Below are positions 50,151 to 62,660 of a DNA stretch of 64,000 nt, in pieces. The position numbers and the translations under genes were made by a program. The notes beneath the pieces were generated by a model. The model had not been told where the DNA came from. It saw only the letters and a list, made by a program, of their open reading frames with translations, and did no database searches. Each line of letters begins with the position of its first letter. Position 1 is the first letter of the stretch. Source of the stretch: Alviniconcha marisindica (lineage: Eukaryota > Mollusca > Gastropoda > Provannidae); assembly GCA_018857735.1 (NCBI GenBank), contig JABMCL010003058.1, positions 10,001-74,000 on the forward strand, in the 5' to 3' direction.

Positions 50151-50544
50151 GAGGTGTTGCTGTAACAATAAAGCAATAGCACTGATATTTTCAGTATTAG
50201 TTGTTTCTCTACAGTTGTGCTGTATCCTGTACTGTGTTTGCAACATGCTTTCAGGTTACCTTCCTGGGTGAATTGTTTTGAGCATAAATTGTGTTCAACC
50301 ATACAGAAAGTGGTGGGAAATATATTTGAGATTTGAAGCAATTGATCATACACCAGTGCAGTGTGCAGCCTGCATCCTCAGTTTAGCTGACAAATAGCAT
50401 TTGCTTATGCACCTATTAAAATACTGATGGTGTACTTCAACAACAGCACAGCAGTCTGTTTTGAAAGCGAGCTTGAATTTGCATGGAAGTGGTGGTAACA
50501 GTTCAGAAAGCTTTGTTGCTGTGTATTTTTGTACAGTGGAGCCT

Positions 50545-50695
50545 GTCTTCGAAGACCCAAATCCACGAAACCTGTCTTCTAAGACCCAAATCCAGGAAAC
50601 GTGTCTTCTTAGACCCAGATCCAGGAAACGTGTCTTATTAGACCCAAATCCAGGAAACGTGTCTTCTTAGACCCAAATCCAGGAAAAGCAGTGTT
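50545..50695 (+). repeat. 29-bp minisatellite
   Basis: Five copies of gacccaaatccaggaaacgt-gtcttctta with minor variation. Confidence 0.9.
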
Positions 50696-50727
50696 AAAAG
50701 AGGATGATCTTTGGTTATGGGTTCAGT

Positions 50728-50832
50728 ACCTGAAATGGGATGGGACCAGTTTCTGAAATTGGGATGGGACAGGTTTCTGAAAATGGGATGGGACAGGCTT
50801 CTGAAAATGGGATGGGACAGGCTTCTGAAAAG
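50728..50832 (+). repeat. 24-bp minisatellite
   Basis: Four to five copies of ctgaaaatgggatgggacag-gctt, directly after the 29-bp array but unrelated to it. Confidence 0.9.
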
Positions 50833-52273
50833 AAGGGTGGTCTTTTGTCGGAGGTTCCACTTCATTATTTTCGTCAAACAGTTCAGAGCAAATTTGCGTG
50901 GAGGAGAGTTGGCAGATAGAAGATTGTGGCACATTTATAATCTTGTGCTGCCAGCCTAAATGGGAGTGTCTTAACTGAGCCATACTCCTCAGTTGGTGAG
51001 TGCAAGGCTGAGGAAAATTCAAGAAGAAGGAAAAAAGAACAGAAAATAAAGAGTCCATTTTCCATACTCATTTCTCAGAACGTTTTGGAAGAAAAAATGT
51101 TTAGATGTTCATGCTGAGTATTGGTCGGTTTACTTTGTTCCACAGTTGTTTTGTCACAAATGATTTATTTTTTTTGGAAATGGGTACTTGGTAATTTCAT
51201 TGATTTTTAAGCAACTCTGTACATTAGTTTTGAATTGTAAAGCTATTTAACATTAGTTGAGTGTGATGCTAGTAGTTATTTGACACCCTGCACCTGATTG
51301 CTAAAGTTTCATCATGTGGTGAGTGAGCGATGTTTTGTGATATACAAGTGCTGTTAGTGTTTGAATGAGTTGCTGTAAAAAGCAGCAGTGTTGATTATAC
51401 TGCCGCGGAGCATATACTGTAGGTGTTTGTGTGCTGTAGCTTGGCTGTACAGTTTGGGGCGATGCTGATGATACCCCCCTTTGTAAATGTGCTGTGCATT
51501 GTGAATTAACCAAACTGGCTGCCTGAAAGTTGCAAGTGATTGGTAGTTACTCCCCGTTGGCTGGAGGCCATCTCATCACAGTGGCTGTATCATGGCCAGC
51601 TCATCATCCTTCTGCTCTTCTTCAAAAGCAGTAGTTTCCGCCGCCCGCGTTGTTTCTACACTTATTGTTGACAGTCGGTAAAAGCTACAAGCGTTGTGGT
51701 CACGACACGATGCATCCATACATCACTCAGCAACTTGTGCATACGTCTTTCTCGCTTTCAGGCATAGTTTGTGTATTTTGGACGTGTGTCTTCATCATTG
51801 TATGTCTTGCGCATAGATGATGCGTCTGTTCATCATCCTTAGTTGAGCATTGTGCGTTGGGTGCCCTGCGTCGGTTTTACACTTTTTTCTCTCCTCCATT
51901 CATCATTTTGTGTACCATGTGTGAAAGACGATGTGGTTGTGTACTTGAAACATTATGGATCCCTTACGCACATGATGCATGCATTGTGGACACAAGTCAG
52001 CTCATCTGTGGTGTCCTCTTTTTTGTCTGTACTCCACATGACCATGAACTTGATCAAGTCCTGTATCGTGCGTCCCATTTCAAAATGGTGTGTGACATTG
52101 CCCAAAATATCTGTTGTTACCATCATACACATCATTTCTGATGAGTGGACGTTGTTTGGATTGTGAAGCCTGTATAACTCATCTCATCATTCTGATTATT
52201 TTGTACTATGTTCTATACATCAGACAGACTTTGCACACAGTTCTGTTCCTGTTTCATTCAGAGAGTTTACCAT

Positions 52274-52295
52274 GTGTGTGTGTGTGTGTGTGTGT

Positions 52296-52365
<70 letters not shown>
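52274..52365 (+). repeat. Compound GT/GA microsatellite
   Basis: (GT)n at 52274-52296 followed by (GA)n at 52298-52365. Confidence 0.95.
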
Positions 52366-52367
<2 letters not shown>

Positions 52368-53165
52368 TGAATGAATCTAGGAGCATGCCAAAAGAATCTG
52401 TTTGAACTGCTTAATGTCAACTGCTAAGTGCAGTGTGTAAGAAGAGCAGTGTTTTTCGGACAGCTCAAATAACACATTCATTGATAGGGGTTTTGTTTCT
52501 AATGTATGTTTTCAGTTGACAGTTTTATTTTCTAATCCCTAGGCCACATGTTGAGTGTTGTATGCCAAGACCCAGGGTGTAAAAAGTCCAGTGAAAGGAG
52601 CTGCTTTGTGCACCATGTCTGGCTGTGACCCATGTCAGTGATTGATTTGGATCATTATTGATGACAGTCTATATTTAGTGCCTCGTTTCATTACACAATC
52701 ATTGATTGAGTTGACATGTGACAACGTTACCATAGAAGTTTACTGGGCATCTGTAGACTACAGCTTCTCTAGAGAACATTTTGTTATCTGTCAACGTGTA
52801 AATTCTATTCAATCCAGAGAGGATGTAAATGAGTAAACAATTGTGATTTGGCCGGGGCTGTAACTTTGCCCCAGTCTCCCTAGTGTCAAGCCCTGAATGG
52901 TGTGAGTTCTCTATGACACAAACTTTTCAGCTGGGATTTTCAATAAAAGTTACAGGTGACATTAGCTAAAGACCTTTCTTGACTGATTTTGTTGCATGGA
53001 AAAGGTGTGTGTATGTGTGTGTGCATGTTGTGTGTGCGTGTGTGCGCGTTTTCAGATATACAATATGTAATAAGTAGTGACTAGTGCTAGTACTAAAATA
53101 GGATTTGTGCAGACTGTACATATTAGGTATGTTATCATTCATGTTCAAGAAAACATCTGGGGCAT

Positions 53166-53188
53166 GGGGGGGGGGGGGGGGGGGGGGG
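53166..53188 (+). repeat. Poly-G tract
   Basis: About 23 G. Confidence 0.9.
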
Positions 53189-55338
53189 AGTGAACCCAGT
53201 ATCTCTCAAGTTGCACACACAGATTGATCGGTCTCTACGGGTTTGGAGGGGATGCCAGCAAATGCACCTGTCTAATAGAGGCAATCGAGTAACATACAGA
53301 GAATATTTATAGAACGGTTAGACATTGGGTCATTTGACAAAATATTTGCAACATAAATGACTGTCTTCTCTGCTCACATCATTCAAACCATGCATATGAC
53401 ATACAGGGGGTGTCACTGACTGTGGTCACTGTTCCGAGTTTTGTTTTTCATTTTGTTTCTCCTTTGAAGGCAAACTATGTTCGCAAAACACACGCAAAAT
53501 GTTACTTGCGACTGACGGACACCATTTTTGACTTGACACACAAGAGAGTTAATTGGCACTTGAAAGATGTCACAAACACAACAACAAAGACCTGAATCGA
53601 TTGCCTATGGTAACTTTCGCCTGGCATGTGAATAAATACAAGGTACATAAATTCCACCAGAGGTACATCCTCTGATTTTTTGGACTGACTGACACATCTA
53701 AAAAACAAACTAAACGTCTCCTGGCCATTCACTCACTTCATCCACTTGTTGGAAACCTGTTCGGCCAAAGGACACACCAACTACAGAACTGACTGGAAGA
53801 AGCAACAAAATGACCTCACTCACTGCAAACGTTCGGAGGCTTTGTGTCCCTTGTTTGAGAGATACCTTGAAACTATCCAAGCAAATCTGTGACGCCGTGT
53901 TAAAGGTCTGAGTTCAACTAGTTTCTGGACATGGTTCGCAGGGATTTGGACTGGAGCCAAATAAGGACTTGTAAGGACCAGTATTTGATTTTGTAATGAC
54001 CATCACAACAGTAGGGTATACAAAAAGTGAGCTACATTTCATGTGCCACGCATTGAGTGTAGTGTTAATCCAAGCTTATCTTTCAGACCCCACTCCTGGT
54101 ATGCAGCGTCCTTTCGCCAGCGGTCTTGGAACAAACATTTTCTTGGCGTCTTTGCCGTTAGTTCAGGTTCTTGCACAGTTCAAATTTTACAACCAAATGG
54201 CAGACCCAGAAGTTATTGCATAACCTTGTGGCTGTGATTTCGGCTGCATGTGACCTAAATGAACATGGAGAAAAGCATTGTCTGCTTCAGACATCATCTC
54301 AACCTACGTCCAAATGATTTCGAAATTCAGTAACTGTGTGGAACCATCCAGACTTGGAAAAATGAGAGGCTTTCATAACTGCCCACGTGCATTTTAGTAT
54401 TTGCTAGACTTGTAAGGACAGTGATGCAAATATAAGGACTTTTAAGGCCTTACTTGGCAAATTCAGTTTGTAAGTACTTGCAATCACCTGTAAGGACCCT
54501 GGGAACCTTGTTCCATAAATTTTAGCCCTGCTGGCTGCTGATGAGCTCTTTAACCTTCAAGTTCTGGGACATTTTAGTTTTACCAGTGGAATTCTTTTTG
54601 TCTTGGTTTTTCTTCTTTTCTTCAGCTAAAAACTTCAGTTGTTGAATCATTTCATGGGTGTGTTGGTTAACTTATTCAGCAAGTTTCTTAAATTCAAAAT
54701 CTGGTAAAGTACAACTAAGCATCGAGCCTAGAATGAGCCACTTGCTCATTCAAACACACACACACACAAACACACACACATATCCCACAAGTTACTACAC
54801 AAACTGTTCCATTTTATTAGGGAGATCCATTCGCCAGCAGCTGCCACCACTAACAGTATCCTTATCTACTTGGTCGTGGACATGGTAATTAAGACACTTC
54901 AATGGTGTTAAACAGTACAAATAAAACCTCTACAAAGAGCCCTTGTAAAATGACACCTGATTATTGTGCATAAACTTCGGTCATATTTCCATAAGGCTGA
55001 CCCATCAAAAGACATTTGAAGCATTCAACAAATTGTAACCAGACAAGTACAATATTTTCCTTTATCACAGTTTCACTGTTGTTTTGTCACTCTAAAAAAG
55101 GGGCTTACCTGTAAAATGATATTAATGTGCACGTTTCGTATTGTCATAATAGCATTTCTTTTTAACCATTTATGAGTCTGGATCCCATTAAAGACCATCC
55201 AAAATATATATATATTTCCAAATCATGAAAAGTGTTACATTGGCAAGCAACTTGTCATTGTTTAAGACAAAGTTTCACTCCCAACAAACAGTCTTTACTG
55301 GTTACACTTATATATAAACAAAGCTGATTTCACAACCG

Positions 55339-55686
55339 ATAAAGCTCTCCACTCTGAATGCTGTTTTGACAGGGTGACTGAGGACCATAAAACTCTCCAC
55401 TCTGAATGCTGTTTTGACAGGGTGACTATGAGGACCATAAAACTCTCCACTCTGAATGCTGTTTTGACAGGGTGACTATGGGGACCATAAAACTCTCCAC
55501 TCTGAATGCTGTTTTGACAGGGTGACTGGGGACCATAAAACTCTCCACTCTGAATGCTGTTTTGACAGGGTGACTATGGGGACCATAAAACTCTCCACTC
55601 TGAATGCTGTTTTGACAGGGTGACTATGGGGACCATAAAACTCTCCACTCTAAATGCTGTTTTGACAGGGTGACTATGAGGACCAG
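55339..55686 (+). repeat. 49-bp minisatellite, 7 copies
   Basis: Copies of aaactctccactctgaatgc-tgttttgacagggtgactat-ggggaccat are nearly identical, with small indels around the actatgg part. Confidence 0.95.
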
Positions 55687-55902
55687 AGATCAAAGGATGG
55701 TCACTGTGATCATGAGAACTAGTTACAGGTGTGTTGTAATTCTACCATTTACCAAGAGACACAAATAGCCAACATGCATTAGAATGCATCAATAAAAGAT
55801 GAACACAAATGCACTGAATGAGCTGCTCATCAAAATGCCAAAGCTATTTCAGAGTTCTTGGTGAACACACAGGTCATTGCACAGAATAAATACTCATCCT
55901 AT

Positions 55903-56015
55903 CCACCATGTCAGTTGACCCTTCCACGTCAGTTGACCCTTCCACCATGTCAGTTGACCCTTCCACCATGACCCTTCTGCCATGTCAGTTGACTCTTCCA
56001 CCATGTCAGTTAACC
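55903..56015 (+). repeat. 21-bp minisatellite
   Basis: Five or six copies of ccaccatgtcagttgaccctt, some shortened. Confidence 0.9.
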
Positions 56016-56261
56016 CTTTCCTTGTCCAATAACTTGCACTGCCGATTCCAGCTCCTTTGAAGACTGCCTCAAAGAGAGGCTTAGCAGACCAGAAACGTTA
56101 GTTTCAACACACTTGCTCCTCACGAGGACGCACAACAGGTTGCATTCAAGCAGGAAGACGCATCATGACACACATATGCTAATGGGATTGAGCACTCTGC
56201 CGTCGACATCCTACAACATCATAGGGCAGACAAAGGTTGAATCAGATGGCTAGACAGCACA

Positions 56262-56700
56262 GCTGTCACAAGGCTGGCTTTCCTCTGGAAAGTGCAACCT
56301 GAAATTCCCATGGGGAAAAAATCCCAACAAGTGTAAGGAAGTACAGGGGACTGAGGATACCTCAATGGTAAGGTGCTGGACTTGTGATCAAAAGGTTGTG
56401 GGGGAAGTACATGGCTGTCACAAGGTTGGCTTTCCTCTGGAAAGTGCAACCTGAAATTCCCATGGGAAAAAAAATCATTAAAAAATCCCAACAAGTGTAA
56501 GGAAGTACAGGGGGACTGAGGATACCTCAATGGTAAGGTGCTGGACTTGTGATCAAAAGGTTGTGGGGGAAGTACATGGCTGTCACAAGCTTGGCTTTCC
56601 TCTGGAAAGTGCAACCCAAAATTCCCACGGGGGAAAACAAAATCCTAACAAGTGTAAGGAAGTACAGGGGAGCAGGGATAGCTCAGTGGTAGGGTGCCAG
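56262..56700 (+). repeat. Triplication including a SINE head
   Basis: Units begin gctgtcacaagg at 56262, 56414 and 56579. Each holds ggctttcctctggaaagtgc, a-rich filler, caagtgtaaggaagtacagg, and the tRNA-like start of a SINE (acctcaatggtaaggtgctg). Only the third unit runs into a full SINE (copy B). Confidence 0.85.
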
Positions 56701-57152
56701 ACTCATGATCAAAAGGTTTCGGGTTCAAGTCCCCACAGGAGTGGCAGGAGAATTTTCTTCTGTGGGGTCAACTTTCTGTGCTGACTCTTATTTTGGTATC
56801 TGTTCCACCCCCTTGTCATCACAGTAGTATGCCAAAGATCCTGATCATTTGGCCAAAAGGGCAGGTGGCAGGTTACAGCGAAACCGCATACGCGCCCTAT
56901 GTCTGTATGTGGCTTCGAATGAAATGACACTGTAAACTGGTGCATGGCTGCATGGTGTATGTGGAACATGCGCCAACACGGCAGCAGTTTCATGTGGCAC
57001 GTGGCACCAGCCATGCAACAACCAAATAGCACTGTAAGTACACCACTTCAGTGGATACAAGGCTACAGCCACTCATTCAGAATCACATGCGACATGAACG
57101 CAGTGAGCCTGCTTGAGAGCAGATAATGGCACCATATAAAATGCGATCAATA
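56667..57152 (+). mobile_element. tRNA-derived SINE, full-length copy B
   Basis: Head with A box tagctcagtggtagggtgcc and B box gggttcaagtcc. The body blocks are ggagaattttcttctgtggg, cttattttggtatctgttcc, aaagatcctgatcatttggc, ggcaggttacagcgaaac, and tggtgcatggctgcatggtg. The tail is ccatataaaatgcgatcaat-aata. It is the best preserved promoter of the three copies. Confidence 0.9.
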
Positions 57153-57328
57153 ATACAGTGGCACCCTTTTCTAAAAATAGAAGGGGGGGGGGGTCTTAAG
57201 GGGTGGCGCTCATCTATGCGGAAATAGGAAGGGAAGGTCTGAGAAAAAATGGTCTCAAAAGAGGAGCAGTCTCTGATTAGAGTCGTCTTTTGCTCATGGC
57301 TCTACACTATATATATATTATATATATG

Positions 57329-57726
57329 TTCCGACTAAAGCAACACCAACAGAAAATATGCACCACCAGGAAAGAAAATCAAAAGAGAACATAATCTGTA
57401 ATGATGCTTCGTGAGCTGTCTGATTTTTGTTAAGACTGAAGCAGCACCAACAGATAATATGCACCAGAAGGAAAGAAAACCAAGAGAATATATTCTGTAA
57501 TGATGCTTCATGAACTGTCTGAATTTGTTACGACTGAAGCAGCACCAACAGATAATATGCACCACCAGGAAAGAAAATCAAAAGAGAATATAATCTGTAA
57601 TGATACTTCGTGAGCTGTCTGATTTTGTTAAGACTGAAGCAACACCAGCAGAAAATATGCACCACCAGGAAAGAAAATCAAAACAGAACATAATCTGTAA
57701 TGATGCTTCGTGAGCTGTCTGATTTC
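57329..57726 (+). repeat. ~100-bp tandem repeat, 4 copies
   Basis: Units start at 57329, 57429, 57529 and 57627 and contain caacaccaacagaaaatatg, caccaccaggaaagaaaatc and taatgatgcttcgtgagctg. Confidence 0.95.
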
Positions 57727-58138
57727 AGTTTATGTACATATACATACATCCACGGGCATAAATATTTTATGAAGAACTAGCATTTAATCTGTGATGACAC
57801 TTGTAACCTTCTGTCAAAACGTTTTACAAAGAAGCACAATAAAAACCTGTAAAGAACATAAAAACCAACACTTGTTACAGCAAAATGTCTGTAATGAATG
57901 GAAAAAGATTTACATGGCGGGTGGGGGCGTAAAAATGTGTCCCAAAAAGAACTAAACTATGTCACAGTAAAAACATTTATATTATTTTATACTTGCCTGC
58001 AAAGCAAACAAAAATGATATGAAAAAAAAAAATATAAATTAAAAAAATCCAGCTACTACTGTAGTACTGGTTACAACAAAATCAAATGCAAACAAAACAT
58101 AAGTCATTAAAAGAATTAAAAACTAAAGTTGAGGTGGA

Positions 58139-58625
58139 CATCCTAGGCTCCGGGACTTGTGATCGAAAGGTCTTCAGTCTGAGCCCTCACAGGAGCGGCG
58201 GGAGAACGGTTTTCTCCAGGATCAACTTTCTGTCCTGACTCTTAATTTGGTATCCATTTCATCCCCGTGTTACTGCAGTAGCGTGTACAAGATCCTGGTC
58301 ATTCTGCCGAAAGTGCAGTGGCAGGTTACAGCTAAACACACATACACCCTAACCTATGTGTCTTTGAATGAAACGACACCGTAACCTTGTGCATGGTTGA
58401 ATGGTGCACACACAACTTGCGCTGAGAAGGCAGCAGTTTCACATGGTAGCAGCCATGCAACAACTAAGCAGCACTTTCAGTACACCACTTCGGTGAATAT
58501 TAAAAAAACACCTCTATAAAAAGATAAGCACTGATCCAGAATCACATGTGACATGAGTGCAGTGAGTTTGCTCGCAAGCAGAGAATAGTGCTTTATAAAA
58601 GCGATCAGTAATAATAATAATAATA
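58139..58625 (+). mobile_element. tRNA-derived SINE, copy C
   Basis: The first tRNA-like part is eroded, but aggagcggcgggagaacggt, cttaatttggtatccatttc, acaagatcctggtcattctg and tgcatggttgaatggtgcac follow in the family order. The tail is gtgctttataaaagcgatca-gtaataataataataata. It runs directly into a GA microsatellite. Confidence 0.85.
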
Positions 58626-58629
58626 AGAG

Positions 58630-58682
<53 letters not shown>
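58626..58682 (+). repeat. GA microsatellite
   Basis: (GA)n growing from the AAT-type tail of SINE copy C. Confidence 0.95.
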
Positions 58683-58686
<4 letters not shown>

Positions 58687-59679
58687 CGAGCACAAATGCA
58701 GGTTTAGATGTGGTCAAGCTTGGCATCCACATTTAAAGATGCTTGGTAGTCCTACAGCCCTGGATCTGTTGGACTCATGCGCGCATTCCTGTGTGTGTTG
58801 GGAACATCTGTGTGTCCTTGGTGTCTATACGGGGGGGAGGGGGGTGTATGTATGTGTGTATGACTGTGCATGCATGCAAACGTGTGTGTGTACGCCTGTG
58901 TACATCATGACTCAGGAGATTTTGTGCAAGTGAGGCAAACAACATCAGTGAACTGGTTCATCCCTCAGAAAGCTCTAAAGAGCTGAGGGAGTTTGAAGCA
59001 TTATAGAAGCAAAAGCAAAAAATCACATCATATAACATTACAACCTGGCCCCTTTGGTGACTGATGGTTCACCCAAAGAAAATGATTTTAGCGTCTTCCA
59101 GATTTAAATATAGCACCGCATGAATCAGTTGTATGCTTGTTTTTTTCAACATTTCGATCCAAAAGAAAACCATTCTGAACTGTCAGATAAAATTGATTGT
59201 CAAAAGAGTAGTGTGTCTTGTGCGCGCATGCTGATTGGTTAATCAAGCCTGTCACTCAAATCACAGTGACACATTAATAGTTAGAATATACTTTGAAATA
59301 TACAGCAATATGCTTATAGTACAGTAAAACAGTTACTAAAATTGAAATGGTGTGAAACAGACCTAGTAAATAGCACAGGGAGTCTAAATCATAGCCTCTA
59401 AAAACCATCCAGCAGCCAATTTGGTTACAGGAACAATATACTGTCAGTTTACTGTCAGTTCCTCCATTGCTCCACTGCTCTGCACTTGAGAGCAGTTTAA
59501 AATGTTTCAAGCAAATCTGTCTGACTATTCTTCAAGCTTAAAAGTGTAAGCCATACATCAACCATCCTTTCACACACAAGCAAATGGCAGCGATAATTAC
59601 ACTGACATTCATCCCTGAGAAAAAAATTACTGTGTGAAACACACAGCATTCCCAAGGAAACAAATGATAGCATACATCT

Positions 59680-60225
59680 ATAGAGTGAAACACACATAAA
59701 TCTACAGAGTGAAACAAGCATAAATCTATGGAGTGAAACAGACATAAATCTATGGAATGAAACACATGTAAATCTAGAGAGTGAAACACATATAAATCTA
59801 TAGAGTGAAACACACATAAATCTATGGAGTGAAAGACACGTAAATCTATAGAGTGAAAGACACATAAATCTATACAGTGAAACACACATAAATCTAAATC
59901 TACAGAGTGAAACACAGTAAATCTATAGAGTGAAATACACATAAATCTATAGAGTGAAACACACATAAATCTATAGAGTGAAAGACACATAAATCTATAC
60001 AGTGAAAGACACATAAATCTAAATCTACAGAGTGAAACACAGTAAATCTATAGAGTGAAACACACATAAATCTATGGAATGAAACATGCATAAATCTATA
60101 GAGTGAAACACACATAAATCTATAGAATGAAACACACATAAATCTATGGAATGAAACACGCATAAATCTAGAGTGAAACACACATAAATCTACAGAGTGA
60201 AACACAATAAATCTATGGAGTGAAA
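59680..60225 (+). repeat. ~24-bp minisatellite, over 20 copies
   Basis: Units of acataaatctatagagtgaa-acac vary at one or two positions. The long Phe/Leu/Cys/Ser-rich minus-strand ORFs (59497-60238) come from the 24-bp period. Confidence 0.95.
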
Positions 60226-60324
60226 TGCTAATTCCCAAGAAAACTGGTTTCTCAACAGAGGGGACCTTAATTTAATTTCGACATCTGCAGCAACCCACTG
60301 TGGGATGGGGGTGAGAAGTGAGGG

Positions 60325-60350
60325 GGGTGGGGTGGGGGGGGGGGGGGAGG
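60325..60350 (+). repeat. G-rich tract
   Basis: A broken poly-G run (ggggggtggggtgggggggg and on). Confidence 0.85.
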
Positions 60351-60754
60351 CACTGACATGCTAACCTCTACACAAGCTGTTTTCAGACCCGGGACCCTCC
60401 TCCTGCCCCTAGCTACAGCTGGTGACAGCACCACACTTTCATGGCGGACAATCAAACAACCCAATTAATACCAAACTAGGATAGTAACATAACTATGATG
60501 GCTAACAACGTCCATCAAGACTTTAAAACACACACACAAAAACAACAACACACACACAACTTTCGAGAGTACATCCCCTCCCACCCCCTACCCCCCAACA
60601 ACAATGACTTGTTGTGTTGTGAATATTCTGCTCACACACAGCAAACTACACCCAGAGGACTAGCAATGCAAACAGTACCAGAATGACCAGGATTCTGATA
60701 GCTATTTTTTCTTGTAGCAGTCGGAACAGATGACTTTTTTTTGGTTATTTGCGC

Positions 60755-60893
60755 CATCAAACTGAACACACCCAGAAAGTAAAAGTCATCATTCTCTTGT
60801 TCAGTCCAGTCCTGATTACTTTCTTTGTTGCTATTTGGACTGTCCAACTGAACACACCCAGAAAGTTATCATTCTCTTGTTCGATCCAGTCTC
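60755..60893 (+). repeat. 86-bp direct duplication
   Basis: Two copies of actgaacacacccagaaagt and tcattctcttgttc(a/g). Confidence 0.85.
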
Positions 60894-61249
60894 AGCATTT
60901 CCATATGCAAAACGGGGAAAAGAATTTCATTCAACAAGCTAAAACATCTTGCAACAAAAGTGCACTTATTTCACTACTGCATTTGTATCCAATGTCAGAT
61001 GCCAGGTAACAGCTTGATCATCTTGCATGACGCTCGTTACTTCTTGCTGTGTTATTTAAGATGAAATAAGTGTGTGACAGCATTTGTGTGAACGAGACGG
61101 GCACCAGTGTGAGTGAAATTGTGTATGTGCTTACTTATGTTTGCTTGATTGTTTAATTTAAAAAAAAAACTATTTTTAAATTAAGTATTTGTCAAAGGCA
61201 GGCTATCAAATTTCCTTTTTACCTTGAATGAGATACTCAGCAAAACAAC

Positions 61250-61945
61250 TTGAATCTGATTTTCTTGATGTTTGGTTGTCTTAAGTAAAAAAAAAACTTA
61301 ATAGGCTTTTCTTTAAGGCTGTTTTATGTAAAAAAATATATCATATAACTGTCTCAATGCTTGGCTTTTTTCAGAAAAATGTGATATTGGGCTGTTTTAA
61401 GAAAAACAGCTTGAATGCGATTGTTTTGGTGCTGGGCTGTTTTCAGTAAAACAGCTTCACAGAGACCTTTTTAATGCTTGGCTGTTTACAGCAAGATGAT
61501 GTGATGCTGGGCTGTTTAAATTAAAGTTAAACAGCTTGAACACAACTTTCTTAACACTGGGATCTTTTTAGTAAGACGATGTGATGCTGGGCCATTTGAA
61601 GAAAAACAGCTTGAACAACACTTTCTTGACAATGGACTGTTTTCAGTAAAACAACTTGAAGGAGTCTTTCTTGATGATGGGCTGTTTTCAGTATAACAAC
61701 TTGAAGGAGTCTTTCTTGATGCTGTGCTGTTTTCAGTAAAACAACCTGAAGGAGTCTTTCCTGATGCTGGGCTGTTTTCAGTAAAACAGCTTGAGCGAGT
61801 CTTCCTTGATGTTGGGCTGTTTTCAGTAAAACAGCTTGAGCGAGTCTTCCTTGATGCTGGGCTGTTTTCAGTAAAACAGCTTGAGCGAGTCTTCCTTGAT
61901 GCTGGGCTGTTTTCAGTAAAACAACTTGAAGGAGTCTTTTTTGAT
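61250..61945 (-). repeat. 45-bp minisatellite covering the 3' end of the minus-strand exon and its UTR
   Basis: The units are about 45 bp (plus-strand core ctgttttcagtaaaacagct). The five or six copies at 61690-61945 are very similar; copies become degenerate toward 61250. The rightmost copy encodes the last codons and the stop of the minus-strand exon. Long ORFs in other frames here exist only because 45 is divisible by three. Confidence 0.9.
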
Positions 61946-62168
61946 GTCCATCCACGGCCACCCGGTGTTACGTTTGATGTTCATGGAGCCAGGGGGTGGG
62001 GGTCGGCGACTGCAACACAGGAAAACCCACTTCAGGCCTCGATACATCAGTCCATGCAGTAGACACAGCAGCCGGTATGCCACAGAGTACAACATCGAAA
62101 GTGCTGGGGCCTGAAGCTTGCAACAGTTAATACTTGCATCAACAAACCTTGGGTCACGGGGAAGATAC
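61913..62168 (-). CDS. Likely terminal coding exon of an unrecognised minus-strand gene
   Basis: Read on the minus strand, a good acceptor (pyrimidine tract ending ttcttcccag) is followed by an open frame of about 85 codons to TGA at 61915-61913. It begins YLPRDPRFVDASINCCKLQA, has a hydrophobic middle (ALSMLYSVAYRLLCLLHGLM), a Cys/Pro-rich part (LCCSRRPPPPGSMNIKR), and ends DIKKDSFKLFY. The composition is protein-like and not repeat-driven except for the last eleven codons. I do not recognise the family. The hydrophobic segment could be membrane-associated. No upstream exon is visible up to 64000, so those would lie to the right. The gene is convergent with G alpha-s. The exon call rests on splice signal, composition and reading frame only. 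Confidence 0.5.
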
Positions 62169-62351
62169 CTGGGAAGAAAAAAATGCCATCCTGTTAAGTG
62201 CACTCAGCTGTGGGATTAGTCTTTGTGTAAACAGTGTCTCACTCAGCCACTGTGCACAAGTTGCTGGGACTTGCTGTCATCCACCTCCCTTGTGGTCAAC
62301 AGCGCATTTCAGCTGAAACACATCTGTACATTGAAACAAGGAGCACTGTGC

Positions 62352-62355
<4 letters not shown>

Positions 62356-62434
<79 letters not shown>
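62356..62434 (+). repeat. GA microsatellite
   Basis: (GA)n of about 39 units. It lies in the presumed intron upstream of the minus-strand terminal exon. Confidence 0.95.
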
Positions 62435-62441
<7 letters not shown>

Positions 62442-62660
62442 GTACTATAATGATGTAAAATGCACAAAGAAAATCTACAAGTAACATCATAAAGAAATAA
62501 CAAGAGCATTATGCATTACCAATGACAACGTACAACACACACACACACACACACCATGAATGTTTGCACATGCACAAATATGCACACAAAACATAGTGTT
62601 GCATAAGATGATAAATAAAAACCAATGCCTGTATCCACTGAACTGAAACTTGAAAAAATG

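Larger units (their letters stand above)
40331..61249. other. Intergenic region without a supported gene
   Basis: Twenty-one kilobases between the G alpha-s 3' end and the minus-strand exon hold the repeats listed separately. Stretches such as 45850-46900, 47500-48000, 48300-49900, 51000-52250, 52400-53150 and 53200-54800 show no recognisable coding exon or RNA gene. 53400-54550 has scattered coding-like fragments with frequent stops that may be a decayed transposon, but I cannot name it. Confidence 0.6.

Noticed and set aside
59497..60238. Minus-strand ORFs rich in FHSIDLCV and SLYRFMCV
   Set aside because: The 24-bp repeat period keeps all three frames open; the three frames give similar repetitive text.
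61551..62062. LLQVVLLKTAQHQ.. and LFSVKQLERVFLD.. repeat ORFs
   Set aside because: Alternative frames of the 45-bp minisatellite; the supported frame is the one ending in KLFY and stop.
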